Shown one piece after another: positions 17,801-26,359 of a DNA stretch of 64,000 nt. The translations under genes and the position numbers were made by a program. The notes below the pieces were generated by a model that was given only the letters and a program-made list of their open reading frames with translations, was not told the DNA's origin and made no database searches. Position 1 is the stretch's first letter. Each line of letters starts with the position of its first letter. The DNA is from an uncultured delta proteobacterium (GTDB lineage: Bacteria > Myxococcota_A > Polyangia > Polyangiales > Polyangiaceae), in the NCBI GenBank assembly GCA_903906315.1, contig CAIVJW010000293.1:23501-87500 (forward strand), read 5' to 3'.

Positions 17801-18743
17801 GCGGCCAGACGCCCCACTGGCGCGTGTCGCGCGCGAGCACCTCGACGTCGTCCACGCGCACCGAGTAGGCGCCCTGCACGGCGATCGTGACCTCGCGCTC
17901 CGCGGGCGCGTCGACGAACGTCTCGGCGTAGAACACGCCGCCGCCGACGGGCTCGGTCGCGCGGACGATGCAGCCGCGCCGGTCGCTCTTGAGGACGCGC
18001 GGCGCCTCGAGGCGGCGCGGATCGCGCGGGAAGACGAGCGGCCAGGGGCCGGGGCGCTCGGGGTCGAAGCGGCCGCGGTGATCGGTCGGCGCGTGGTGCC
18101 CGAAGGGGCCCGCGAGGCGGGCGCGTTCGACGCAGCCGTACTTGCGCGCGAGCGCGTCGAGCACGCTGCCGCCGGGCAGCTCGGCGGCGACGGCGCCGCG
18201 CAGGCCGTCGACGCTCCACCACTCGACGAGCTCGCCGCGCGCGCGCCAGCCCACGTTGCCGGGGTGATCGATCGTGCGGACGACGACGTCCTTCGCCTTG
18301 CCCCAGAGGCCCTGCACGCTCGATCGGAGGCGCAGGAGGTGGTTGGCGGAGAACCACCCGACGAGCGGCGCGTCCGGCGACGCGGACGACCGCGCGGCCA
18401 CGAGCGCGTCGAGGTGGGCCGCGGCCGCGTCGGTGAAGCGGCCGTGCGCCTCGGCGTCGATCGCGCGGCCGAGCGAGGCGTAGAGGCCCTTCGCGTCGCC
18501 GAGCCGCTTGGCCGCGTCGGCGGCCCGGGTCGCGTCGCCGCCGGGGGCCACGAGCTCCGCGAGCAGCCAGCGGCCGACGACCTCGCCGTCGGTCGACGCG
18601 GCCGCGGCCTCGCGCGCGGCCTTCACGGGGTCGGCGGGCGCGGGCGCCGCGGCGGGGCCGCACGCCCCGATCGCGATCGCGACGCCGGCCGCGGTGACGA
18701 GCTTCGCCAGGAGCCTGGGCGCGCGGTGAGTGCGAGGGGCCAT
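14826..18743 (-). CDS. large TPR lipoprotein with DUF3857 and degenerate transglutaminase domain
   Basis: 1305-residue exported lipoprotein (lipobox IAIGAC, Cys28). The N-terminal half carries beta-rich and TPR-like helical repeats (about 460-700, for example LERALALKPTDASARLAIADARYARG). A DUF3857-type domain spans about 715-870, and a transglutaminase-like core follows at about 960-1090 (RARRIYHWVLANVE, then KSGNRTEAFMYLCRLLGI). In active members this last motif is G-x-C-x-D; here Cys is Asn, and the later His is not evident. Enzyme activity is therefore unlikely. A C-terminal beta domain (DUF3858-like) completes the layout. DUF3857/transglutaminase proteins are common periplasmic proteins of unclear role. 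The next gene on the same strand lies 59 bp upstream. Confidence 0.78.
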   Translation of the reverse strand: MAPRTHRAPRLLAKLVTAAGVAIAIGACGPAAAPAPADPVKAAREAAAASTDGEVVGRWLLAELVAPGGDATRAADAAKRLGDAKGLYASLGRAIDAEAHGRFTDAAAAHLDALVAARSSASPDAPLVGWFSANHLLRLRSSVQGLWGKAKDVVVRTIDHPGNVGWRARGELVEWWSVDGLRGAVAAELPGGSVLDALARKYGCVERARLAGPFGHHAPTDHRGRFDPERPGPWPLVFPRDPRRLEAPRVLKSDRRGCIVRATEPVGGGVFYAETFVDAPAEREVTIAVQGAYSVRVDDVEVLARDTRQWGVWPRFGAHVRLTAGRHRILARVGTPETSIRVMTPAGTPADLESSVDPGPPYAVTPPEVLADPNPLDGFLIALGVPPQAGTPRSPAPVGVTDATSRYLAAYLAHVESQDDVADVLIEPLVKDPARATGPALAMQAIFTEKDPIFPPGEARDLVKDVRARAAAKDAHLWWPRLWLALDAADKQGLPEAAPKVAALADEFREVPDIRKGLAQMYGRIGWKPEQSRAIKDAAARFPDDVEALGALLKLYDEQGYVAEADKVAARIRDLDPESELDFERALERRDYKGAIKELERLGSRRKDRKDIALRIADLLTRAGSSDETLDKLERALALKPTDASARLAIADARYARGDRGALHRSLVDAIQTGSDTAGLREAIELVEGVTELSPFRMDGKKVIAEFEATGQKLPAAAARVLDYSAIWVHPSGVARMLEHEIIFIQSREAIEEHAEQRVPRGLVIKLRTVKKDGRVLEPELVDGKPTVTMPHLEVGDYIETESITTLGGDGGGGRIFEGPRWFFREEKIAYWRSEFIVVSPKSRPLDIETGGEVPPPVVTESGALVTRRWRVDKSPALPEEPGSAPIQEFLPNVRIGWGITLGEVLSRMVDAASDETPRDPRLARVAESIVRSGPAAAPAKDAPRMKSPADQEDGLGPMPASLDDRARRIYHWVLANVENGRESDPRRVVLGKSGNRTEAFMYLCRLLGIDTKLGVVRDRLTPPSRGPMSEAESFGAVAVRVSTERGPRWMLVRDKFAPYGWLPSSLRGQPAAVLVPSTPRETTPTTGPQDGVTYEGTAELSPDGSARLDLEQRFEGKFAIAVRAALETLPDARLKDTIESRLLSQALPGAHLISIDVKNLADLDAPLTLVMKVETASFARTRGAELVLSPPFLVNIGGLAALPARETPLYLSEQLATRTSVSLRVKLPDGARVVTVLAPVTAADGPRTATIGDRAEPTAIVFQRVVDVPAGRVQPDAYGAFQEFARSADAALHRDVVIALRATP

Positions 18744-18802
18744 CGGGCCGCGGATCTAGCGCGAACCCGCGGGCGTTGCGAGGGGCAGGCGGGCGGGCGC
18801 GG

Positions 18803-20842
18803 CTACTTGGGAGGCTCGGGCTCCGAGCACGTGCCCGCGATGCACTGGAGGGTGCCGCAGCAGTCCGTGCTCTTCTTGCATGCGTCGAACTCGGCCGAGC
18901 AGAGGTTCGACGAGTTGGCGCAGACGTACTCGCCGGCCTTCGGGTTGCAGAAGCCGTCGCAGCACTCGTCGCCGGACTCGCAGCCGACGCCGACCTTCTT
19001 GCACGGGTCGAGCGCCCAGAATCCGCGGCTGTTGGCCGACCCGAGCTCCTGCCCGGGGACGTAGAAGGCCGGGTGCGACGGGTCGACGCCGTCGGCTGCG
19101 TCGGCGTCGAACGCGGCGATCCAGAGGCGCTTCGTCTTCGAGGCGTCGCCCGTGAGCTTGTTGCCGTACGTGCGGCGCGAGGTGAAGAGCAGCCAGTAGT
19201 AGCCGCCCGACGCGACCGGCGCGAAGCCCGGCTCGAAGTTGAGCGCCTCGTCGCGCTTGCCGCCCGGCATGGCGCCGTCGCCGTTCACCTTCGCGAGGTA
19301 GGTGACCTGCCGCGTGGCGACGTCGATCGCGTAGAGCTTGCCGGTGTTGAACGGGACGCTCGACAGGTCGTCGCCCGTGCCGTCCTGGTAGATGACGAAT
19401 CGGCTGTCGGGCGTGAAGACGGGCCACGAGAAGTGGCGGCCCTCGGGCGGCGTCGCGAGCACGTCGTAGCCCGTGAGCTTGCGGGCCGCGTCGTCGTACG
19501 CCATGAGCGCGATCTTGCTCCTGTACGGCGGGAGCGGGGACCGATCGACGAACACGAGCCGCTTGCCGTCGTTCGAGAACGAGGGCGTCTGCGCGTACAT
19601 GCCCTCGATGCCGCTGCCGGCGACGGGCGTCCCGTCGCGCAGGCGCAGCTCGCTCGTCCAGGGGCCTCCCTTGAGGGTCATCTGGTTGGGCGGGCCCTCG
19701 GCGACCGGCGCCGCGTTCGTCACGAGGACCGTCCCGCCCTTGGGGTAGAGCGCGGCGAAGGCGCCCTTGCGCTTCTCGTCCCACAGGTTGGTCGGGACGC
19801 CGCCCGTCAGGTCGAAGGTGCCGCCGACGCCGATCTCGTAGTTGGCCGCGGCGGCCGTCGAGCCGTCGGCCGAGATGCTGTGGCAGACCGTGCACTTGCC
19901 CAGCACGACCTCGGGTTGCGAGCTCGTGCCTTTGACGCGCATGATCGCGCCGTTCTTCTCTTGCGTCTTCGGGTCGACGGCGAGCGGCGAGTCGTAGGTG
20001 TTGTAGTAAATCGTGCCGTGGAGCGTGCCCTTGGCGACGCGCCACGTCTGGGTGAGCGGCCCGTACTTGGTGCCGCCGGCGATCTTCGCGACCGTTACCG
20101 TGAGCGTCCGCCCGCCCGACGAGAGGCCGATCGTGTCCCACGAGGCCTGGCTCATCGCGAGCGAGGCGCCGTCGTCGAAGAAGCCCTCGTAGTCGACGCC
20201 CGTGCCGGTCACGTGCAGGTAGAACTTTTCCGCGGGGACGGCGCCCGGCGCGAACTGCACCGCGGGCGCCGCGATGCCGCGCGCGAAGACGGTGCCGTCG
20301 TAGGGGTAGACGAGGCTCCACCCCTTGTCCGTGGCGCCGCCGTCGCTGCCGAGGAGCTTCTTCGCGTCGCGCGAGAGGGAGTCGCCGTTCTCCTGCCAGT
20401 GCAGGTTGACGAGGAGCGTGGTCTCGCCGTGGGCGCCGCCGTTCTCCGCGATGACCTGGATCTCGCCGCCGGCCTTGCCGTTCGCCGTGAAGAGGCCGTC
20501 GTTGGTGATCGTGCCCGCGTTCGAGGACCCGAGCGAGAAGTGCGCGGAGACCTTCTGGCCGTCGGCGTCCGTCGCGGAGAACTGCACCGTGGCGCCCGCG
20601 GCGCCGAGCTCGACCGCGAGGGTCGGCTTCGACGGCGAGACCACGAGGGCCTTCGCGCTGCCCGCGTCGAAGAGGGCGCTGCCGCCGCCGGACCCGCCGG
20701 CGTTGCCGCCGCCGTTGCCCGTCCCGTCGTCGGGCGGCAGGACGAACTCGGGCTTGCCGCAGGCCGCGGCCCACGCGGCGCCGAGCGCCAGCGCGAGGGG
20801 GAGGGTGGCGAGGCCGGCCCGGCGGAGTCGAAGCGAAACCAT
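18803..20842 (-). CDS. lipoprotein with beta-propeller, one CxxCH motif and a cysteine-knot tail
   Basis: Predicted 679-residue exported lipoprotein (Cys28 in AWAAAC), then a Gly/Asn-rich linker. Residues about 55-130 look like an Ig-like (Big_2) domain (VQFSATDADGQKVSAHFSLG). A single CTVCH motif near residue 316 could bind one c-type heme. Residues about 330-600 resemble TolB/WD40-type propeller blades (QTPSFSNDGKRLVFVDRS, PVFTPDSRFVIYQDG). The tail has a Dickkopf-like cysteine pattern (CESGDECCDGFCNP, CKKSTDCCGTLQC). ATG 20842 is preferred because AGGA lies 6-7 nt upstream; ATG 20851 is an alternative. Function unknown; surface redox or binding roles are guesses. Confidence 0.75.
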   Translation of the reverse strand: MVSLRLRRAGLATLPLALALGAAWAAACGKPEFVLPPDDGTGNGGGNAGGSGGGSALFDAGSAKALVVSPSKPTLAVELGAAGATVQFSATDADGQKVSAHFSLGSSNAGTITNDGLFTANGKAGGEIQVIAENGGAHGETTLLVNLHWQENGDSLSRDAKKLLGSDGGATDKGWSLVYPYDGTVFARGIAAPAVQFAPGAVPAEKFYLHVTGTGVDYEGFFDDGASLAMSQASWDTIGLSSGGRTLTVTVAKIAGGTKYGPLTQTWRVAKGTLHGTIYYNTYDSPLAVDPKTQEKNGAIMRVKGTSSQPEVVLGKCTVCHSISADGSTAAAANYEIGVGGTFDLTGGVPTNLWDEKRKGAFAALYPKGGTVLVTNAAPVAEGPPNQMTLKGGPWTSELRLRDGTPVAGSGIEGMYAQTPSFSNDGKRLVFVDRSPLPPYRSKIALMAYDDAARKLTGYDVLATPPEGRHFSWPVFTPDSRFVIYQDGTGDDLSSVPFNTGKLYAIDVATRQVTYLAKVNGDGAMPGGKRDEALNFEPGFAPVASGGYYWLLFTSRRTYGNKLTGDASKTKRLWIAAFDADAADGVDPSHPAFYVPGQELGSANSRGFWALDPCKKVGVGCESGDECCDGFCNPKAGEYVCANSSNLCSAEFDACKKSTDCCGTLQCIAGTCSEPEPPK

Positions 20843-21001
20843 CGCGCGCATCCTACGGGCGCGAGCGACGCGCCGCAAAGGAGGGAGGGAAGCGCGCGCG
20901 CCGCGTCGGCCCGGCGCGGAGGGGCGTTCGACCGGAACGCCAGCGGCGCCCTCGTGGCGAGGTCTCAGCTCCGCGCGCGTGCAGGGCCGCGCGCTGCGGA
21001 T

Positions 21002-23140
21002 TCAGCGGTCCTGCAGCGCCCCCGAGAGCTGGTGCAGGAGCGCGCTCTGCTCCTGCACGGCGTCCTCGGCCGGGCGCGTCGCGCGGAGCGCCGCGAGATC
21101 CTCGCGCGCGGCTCTCAGCGCGCGCTCGAGGTCGTGGTGTGTGGCCTGGGCACCGTCCGTGCGCTCGTCGTCGAGCTCGCGCTCGAGCTGCGTGATGCGC
21201 CACCGCGCGGCCACCAGGTCGGCCTCGCAGTTCGCCGCGGCCTGCGCGAGCGAGTCCAGGCGCGCGGTCAGGTCGAGGACCAGGCCCGCGGGGGCCGTGG
21301 CCGCTTCGGCGGGCGGCGGCGTGCTCGGGGGCCGCGCGGTCTCGAGCTCGGCGACGAGCTCGCGGCCGATGCGCTCGCCCTCGCGCAGATCGCGCTGCAG
21401 CTGCGCGACGACCTGACCGCGCTCGCGAAGGAGCGCCTCCAGCCGCCCGATCTCCGCGGCGGCGGCCTCGTCCTCGACGGGGAGCACCGCGCGCCGCGCG
21501 ATCTCGTCGGCGCTCGCCTCGAGGACGGCCACCTCGTCGCGCAGACCGTCCACCTCGTTGGCGAGCGCGTCGGCCTGCGCGACGGCGGCGTCGCGGCTGC
21601 GCGCAGCCTCGCCGAGGCGCTGCTCGGCGGATCGGAGCGACTCGGCGAGCTCGTCGGCGCGCAGGGCGGCGCCGTCGCGCTCGGAGAGGGCGGCGTGGAG
21701 CTCGCGCTCGGTCGCCGCGCGCAGGCGGGTCACGTCGTCCAGCAGGGTTCGCGCGAGCGCGAGCTCGCCCTCCCGGTCGGCGAGGCGTGCGCGCGCCTCG
21801 TCGCGCTCGGCCACGGCATCGAGCACGCGCTGGCCGGCCGACTCGATCGCGTCGTCGCGGTCCTCGATCTCCGGGAAGATTGGGTTCGGCGGCGGCCTCG
21901 GGACGGTCTGCAGCTCGCTCGGCTCCGGCATCGGCGGCGGCACCACCCGGGTCGTCGCCACCTGGTCGAGCTCGCCCTCGAGCTCGGCGATGCGCGTGCG
22001 GGCGAAGTCGAGCTCGCCGGCGAGGGCGGTCGCGTGCTCCTTCGGCATCGGCGCGTCGAGCACGCCGCGCGCGAGGCCGAGGTCGACCTCGGCCTTGGTG
22101 CGGGCGCGCTTCTCGTCGTCGAGCTGCTTGGTCAGGCGGGCCGCGCGATCGCGCTGACGGCGCAGCTCCTCCTCGAGGTCGCGGAGGTCGTGCCCGAGCC
22201 GCTCGGCGCGGACGTGCGCGTCGCCCGCGCGGCCCTCGACCTCCCGTAGCCGCCGGGCCTTGTCCTCGATCGCGGCCTCGAGCTCCGCGACGCGCGTCGC
22301 CAGCGCGGCCTGCGCCCGGGCCTGCCGCTCGCCCTCGCCGCGCTCGCGCTCGCGCATCCGCTCGAGCTCGGTGCCGAGCATCGACACGCGCGTCTGCGCC
22401 TCGGTGAGCGCCAGCACGCTCGAGGAGGGCGGATCGTCGGACGCGGCCTCCGCGATCGCGATGTCGGCGAAGGGCAGCTCGACGACCGTGAACGGCTCGA
22501 GGTGCGTCGGGCGCTCGCCCGCGACGGCGACGAACCACTCGGGCTCCTCGGTGGTCTCGATCAGCGACGTGTCGACCGAGACCTCGACCTCACCGTCCGG
22601 CGCGAAGTCGACGACGGAGTAGCCGACGAACGGCGCCTGCCCGAGCATGCGGACGACCGGGAACTGCAAGGCGACGGCGTCGTAGAGCTGGTAGTAGTCG
22701 ATCCGCGTCGCCCCGATCGCCGGCGCGCGCGCGAGCAGCGGCCGGGTGACGGTCGGGTTCGGCGTCGCGGCGACGAGCACCCCGTTCGCGGGCAGGAGGC
22801 GCCGCGCGCGCCGGAGGATCTCGCTCGCATCCGCGAAGGCCGAGAGATCAGGCACGACGACGACGTCGAACGCGCCGTCCCGCACCCCGAGATCGCCCTC
22901 GAGCACGGCGAACGCGACGGCCTTCGGCCCCGGCCCCGCGGCGCCGGCGCGCGCGATCGCCTCGGCCGTGCGGGCCGGATCGGGGTCGTAGGCGTGCACC
23001 AGGCGCGCCCCGCGCGGAGCCAGGCGTTCGGCGAGGCCGAGCGTCGCGTCGCCGAGCACCGCGACCCGACGGCCGCGCACCAGCGTCTCCAGGACCGCGC
23101 CGAGCACGACGGACGGGTGCATGGAAGCGGAGAGCTTCAT
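21002..23140 (-). CDS. SAM-methyltransferase-like domain fused to long coiled coil
   Basis: Predicted 712-residue cytoplasmic protein. Residues about 1-180 have a class I methyltransferase pattern: VAVLGDATLGLAERL (motif I), LVHAYDPDPART (motif II acid), FDVVVVPDLSAF (motif IV region) and a post-motif LLPANGVLVAATPNP. From about 255 to 700 the sequence is dominated by heptad-like runs of Glu, Arg, Ala and Leu, broken once by a proline-rich stretch (VPPPMPEPSE). ATG 23140 has AAGAGG about 6 nt upstream. I do not recognise the full architecture; it could be a scaffold in polarity or motility. Codon use matches its neighbours. Confidence 0.72.
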   Translation of the reverse strand: MKLSASMHPSVVLGAVLETLVRGRRVAVLGDATLGLAERLAPRGARLVHAYDPDPARTAEAIARAGAAGPGPKAVAFAVLEGDLGVRDGAFDVVVVPDLSAFADASEILRRARRLLPANGVLVAATPNPTVTRPLLARAPAIGATRIDYYQLYDAVALQFPVVRMLGQAPFVGYSVVDFAPDGEVEVSVDTSLIETTEEPEWFVAVAGERPTHLEPFTVVELPFADIAIAEAASDDPPSSSVLALTEAQTRVSMLGTELERMRERERGEGERQARAQAALATRVAELEAAIEDKARRLREVEGRAGDAHVRAERLGHDLRDLEEELRRQRDRAARLTKQLDDEKRARTKAEVDLGLARGVLDAPMPKEHATALAGELDFARTRIAELEGELDQVATTRVVPPPMPEPSELQTVPRPPPNPIFPEIEDRDDAIESAGQRVLDAVAERDEARARLADREGELALARTLLDDVTRLRAATERELHAALSERDGAALRADELAESLRSAEQRLGEAARSRDAAVAQADALANEVDGLRDEVAVLEASADEIARRAVLPVEDEAAAAEIGRLEALLRERGQVVAQLQRDLREGERIGRELVAELETARPPSTPPPAEAATAPAGLVLDLTARLDSLAQAAANCEADLVAARWRITQLERELDDERTDGAQATHHDLERALRAAREDLAALRATRPAEDAVQEQSALLHQLSGALQDR

Positions 23141-23279
23141 GGCGCGCCTCTTACCATGGCGGCCGCGTGGGCGTCCGGTCGGCGCGCCGGGGCGCGGTGC
23201 CCGATGACGCGACGGGACGCCCACGAGTGCGCTCCGGCCTTGCGCCCAGGGCGTCTGGACGCTAGGCCGACCCCGCGCG

Positions 23280-24428
23280 ATGACCATCGAGATTCGAGAG
23301 CTGCCGGCCGATCCGAAGCGCGACAAGAAGCTGCTGCGCGACTTCGTCGACCTCGTCGACGACGTCTACGCGGGCGACCCGACCTACGTCCGCCCGCTCG
23401 ACGTCGAGATGGAGGACCGCCTCGACCGCGCGAAGAACCCATTCTTCGAGCACGCCGAGCTCGCCGCCTGGGTCGCCTACAAGGACGGTCGGCGCGCCGG
23501 TCGCGTGACCGCGCAGGTCGATCGCGAGCACCTCCGCTGCCATCAGGACGGCGCCGGGATGTTCGGCTTCCTCGACACGGTCGACGACCCGGAGGTCGCG
23601 CGAGCGCTGCTCGACACCGCCGCCGCGTGGCTCACGGCGCGCGGGATGAAGCGCATCCGGGGGCCGCTGTCGCTGTCGATCAACGACGAGACCGGCGTGC
23701 TCGTCGAGGGGTTCGACACGCCGCCGATGGTGATGATGCCGCACCACCGCCCCTACCAGAGCGGCCTCATCGAGGCGGCCGGCTTCACCAAGCTCAAGGA
23801 CTTCTACGCCTGGGACTACCAGGTCGGCCTGGTGCCGCCGCGCGCCCAGAAGGCCCACGACGAGGTCGCCGCGCTGCCCGAGGTCACCGCGCGCCCCATG
23901 GACCCGCGGCGCGTGCGCGAGGATCTGGGCACCATCATGGGCATCTTCAACGACGCGTGGAGCGACAACTGGGGCTTCGTCCCGCTCACGGAGCGCGAGC
24001 TCGAGAAGCTCGCGAGCGACACGCGCATCCTGCTCATGCCCGAGCTCACGCGCATCGTCTTCATCGACGGCGAGGCCGCGGCCGTCCTCTTGACCTTGCC
24101 GAACCTGAACGAGGCCATCGCCGACCTCGACGGCAAGCTCCTGCCGTTCGGCTTCGCGAAGCTCCTGTGGCGCCTGAAGGTTCGCGGCCCGAAGACCGCG
24201 CGCCTGATCATCCTCGGCATCCGCAAGAAGTGGCGCCACGTGCGCCGCTACGCCGGCCTCTCGGCCTACCTCTTCGTGGAGGCGAACCGGTCCGCGCACC
24301 TGCTCGGGCTGCGCCGCGGCGAGCTCTCGTGGACGGTCGAGGACAACGCGCCCGTGAACGTCGCGATCAAGCTGATGGGCGGTCGCATCTACAAGAAATA
24401 CCGCGTCTACGAGCGCGAGCTCGCCTGA
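23280..24428 (+). CDS. GNAT-superfamily N-acetyltransferase-like protein
   Basis: 382-residue protein with no signal peptide. The N-terminal half has a GNAT-like layout: FVDLVDDVYAGDPTYVRPL, FFEHAELAAWVAYKDGRRAGRVTAQVD and the region MFGFLDTVDDPEVARALLDTAAAWL, followed by GMKRIRGPLSLSIND. The later half (DAWSDNWGFVPLTERELEKLA) matches a family of large GNAT-like proteins of unknown substrate found next to lipid and sugar genes. The next gene starts 13 bp downstream after a strong Shine-Dalgarno (GGAGAAGG), so an operon is likely. Substrate unknown. Confidence 0.72.
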   Translation: MTIEIRELPADPKRDKKLLRDFVDLVDDVYAGDPTYVRPLDVEMEDRLDRAKNPFFEHAELAAWVAYKDGRRAGRVTAQVDREHLRCHQDGAGMFGFLDTVDDPEVARALLDTAAAWLTARGMKRIRGPLSLSINDETGVLVEGFDTPPMVMMPHHRPYQSGLIEAAGFTKLKDFYAWDYQVGLVPPRAQKAHDEVAALPEVTARPMDPRRVREDLGTIMGIFNDAWSDNWGFVPLTERELEKLASDTRILLMPELTRIVFIDGEAAAVLLTLPNLNEAIADLDGKLLPFGFAKLLWRLKVRGPKTARLIILGIRKKWRHVRRYAGLSAYLFVEANRSAHLLGLRRGELSWTVEDNAPVNVAIKLMGGRIYKKYRVYERELA

Positions 24429-24441
24429 GGAGAAGGTCGCC

Positions 24442-25500
24442 GTGATCCCCCCGACCGCTTCCCCCATCCACTCCACGTCCGCGTGGGGTAGCGACGTCGT
24501 CCGCTCCGCGCGCGAGGCCTTCGCCGGCAAGCCGGTGCTCGTCACGGGCGCGAGCGGGTTCATCGGCCGCCGGCTGCGCGACGCGCTGATCGAGCTCGGC
24601 GCCGACGTCGTCGCCCTGCGGCGCGCGGCCTCGCCGGCCCCTTCGCGCGGACGCTCGGTCGTGGCCGAGTACGCGGACGCCGCCTCCCTCGAGCGCATCG
24701 TCGGCGAGGTGCGGCCGGAGGTCGTCCTTCACGTCGCCGGCGCGACGAAGGGCGTGACCTACGACGACTTCCGGCGCGCCAACGTGCTGCCGACGGAGAA
24801 CCTGCTCGCCGCCCTCCGCGCCGCGCACCCGAGCGTCTCGCGCTTCGTCCACGTCTCGTCGCTCGCTGCGTACGGCCCGTCCGAGCCGGGGCTCCCCCAC
24901 GGCGAGGGCGCTCCGCGGCGGCCGATCGAGTTTTACGGCGAGAGCAAGCTCGAGGCCGAGCGCGTCGTGGAGGCGCAAGGGGAGGCGCTCCCGTGGACGA
25001 TCCTGCGCCCCGCGGGCGTGTACGGGCCGGGCGACGTCGACTACCTCGGGCTCTTCAAGCCCATCGAGCGCGGCCTGAACGTCTTCTTCGGCAACCAGGC
25101 GATCGCGACCTCGATGGTGTACGTCGACGACGTCGTGCGCGCGACGCTGGCCGCCGCGACGAGCCCCGCGACCCGCGGCAAGGGCTACTTCGTCTGCGAC
25201 GGCGCGCCCGTGAGCTTCAAGGCCCTCGGCGACGCGATCGTCGAGGCCAGCGGCAAGCGCGTGACGACGGTCGATTTCCCCGATTTTCTGGTCGACCTCG
25301 CCGCGCTCGGAGGCGAGATCGCGACCCGCCTCGACGGGCGCCCGCGCCTCTTCAACCGGCAGAAGGCGAAGATGGGGCGTCACCACTGGACGTGCCGGCA
25401 CGACGCGCTCCGCGCCGACGTCGGGTACGCGCCCGAGGTGTCGATGCCCGAGGGCGTCCGCCGGACGCTCGCGTGGTACCGCGCCGAGCGCTGGTTGTAA
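24442..25500 (+). CDS. NAD(P)-dependent epimerase/dehydratase (extended SDR)
   Basis: 352-residue extended short-chain dehydrogenase. The nucleotide-binding motif is TGASGFIG (Gly36, Gly39, Gly42), and the catalytic pair is Y165xxxK169 (YGESK). HVSSLAAYGP carries the active-site Ser. RPAGVYGPGDVDYLGLFK and the MVYVDDVVRATLAA segment are typical of sugar epimerases and hydroxysteroid-like reductases. The GTG start at 24442 is supported by GGAGAAGG five bases upstream. It sits 13 bp after the GNAT gene. Substrate unknown; a nucleotide sugar or lipid-linked ketone are possible. Confidence 0.85.
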   Translation: MIPPTASPIHSTSAWGSDVVRSAREAFAGKPVLVTGASGFIGRRLRDALIELGADVVALRRAASPAPSRGRSVVAEYADAASLERIVGEVRPEVVLHVAGATKGVTYDDFRRANVLPTENLLAALRAAHPSVSRFVHVSSLAAYGPSEPGLPHGEGAPRRPIEFYGESKLEAERVVEAQGEALPWTILRPAGVYGPGDVDYLGLFKPIERGLNVFFGNQAIATSMVYVDDVVRATLAAATSPATRGKGYFVCDGAPVSFKALGDAIVEASGKRVTTVDFPDFLVDLAALGGEIATRLDGRPRLFNRQKAKMGRHHWTCRHDALRADVGYAPEVSMPEGVRRTLAWYRAERWL

Positions 25501-25582
25501 CGCGATCGGCGACGCCGGCCGCCGCGCCGGTTTCGCCCTCGGTGCGGTTTGACCGTCGGTCGCGCCGTTCGTACCGTAGAGC

Positions 25583-26359
25583 ATGGCCGTCGCCATTCGC
25601 AGAGCTCGCGCCGCCGCCCTCGGCTGCGCGCTCCTCGCCGCGGCCGCGCCGGCGTGGGGTGCGGACGGCGCCCCCGGCACCGCGCCCGAGCCACGCGGAG
25701 CGGTCGTGGTCGCGCTCGGTGAGGGCGCGTCCGCGGCGGCTCGCCCGCTCGCGCACGATGTCTACCGCGACGAGGTGCTCCGCCCTTCGATCGACGAGGC
25801 GACGGCGCGCGTGCTCTGCGGCGACGCCCCCGCGACCGACGCGCCCCAGGCGCTGCGCGATCTCGGCGAGCTTCGGCGATCCATTGCGCCCGGCGGATCC
25901 GACGCGGCGTCGCGGCGCCTCCTCGGATCGCTCGGCGCGGACGTGAGGGCGCGGCTCGTCGTGTCCGTCGCGGTCGTCGATGGCAAGCCCGTCGCCCGCG
26001 TGCTCCGCGTCGCCGGCGCCGCCTTCGAGTGGGTGACCTTGTCGGTCGCGGTCACGCCGCCCGCCGCCTCCGGCGAGGCGACGTACGCTTGGCCGGGCGC
26101 CGTCGCGGCGTTGCGCGGGCTCTCCCCGGCTGCGCCTCCTGCTCCGCTCGCGCCGGTGGCCGCGCCCGCGATCGGGCCGAAGGGCGCCGTGGCGCCCGAC
26201 GCCGCGCCGGTCGCGACGAGCAAGCCGTTCTGGAAGTCGGCGTGGTTCTGGGCGCCCCTCGGCGTGCTCGTGGCCGCCGGCGTGGCCGTGATCGTCGTCT
26301 CGCAGACGACCGACACGGCGTCGAGCTCGCTGCACCTGCAGGGGCGCGTGGCCCCATGA
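25583..26359 (+). CDS. exported protein with C-terminal transmembrane anchor
   Basis: 258 residues: N-terminal signal peptide (ARAAALGCALLAAAAPAWGA), a soluble domain of about 150 residues, an Ala/Pro-rich linker, and a C-terminal membrane segment (KSAWFWAPLGVLVAAGVAVIV) that ends just before the stop. The layout, with Trp-rich start of the anchor, recurs in Polyangiales envelope proteins. No family recognised. The stop codon overlaps the next start (ATGA, 26356-26359), so the two genes are translated together. It heads a coupled trio with a peptidase-like and a CPBP-like protein. Confidence 0.72.
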   Translation: MAVAIRRARAAALGCALLAAAAPAWGADGAPGTAPEPRGAVVVALGEGASAAARPLAHDVYRDEVLRPSIDEATARVLCGDAPATDAPQALRDLGELRRSIAPGGSDAASRRLLGSLGADVRARLVVSVAVVDGKPVARVLRVAGAAFEWVTLSVAVTPPAASGEATYAWPGAVAALRGLSPAAPPAPLAPVAAPAIGPKGAVAPDAAPVATSKPFWKSAWFWAPLGVLVAAGVAVIVVSQTTDTASSSLHLQGRVAP

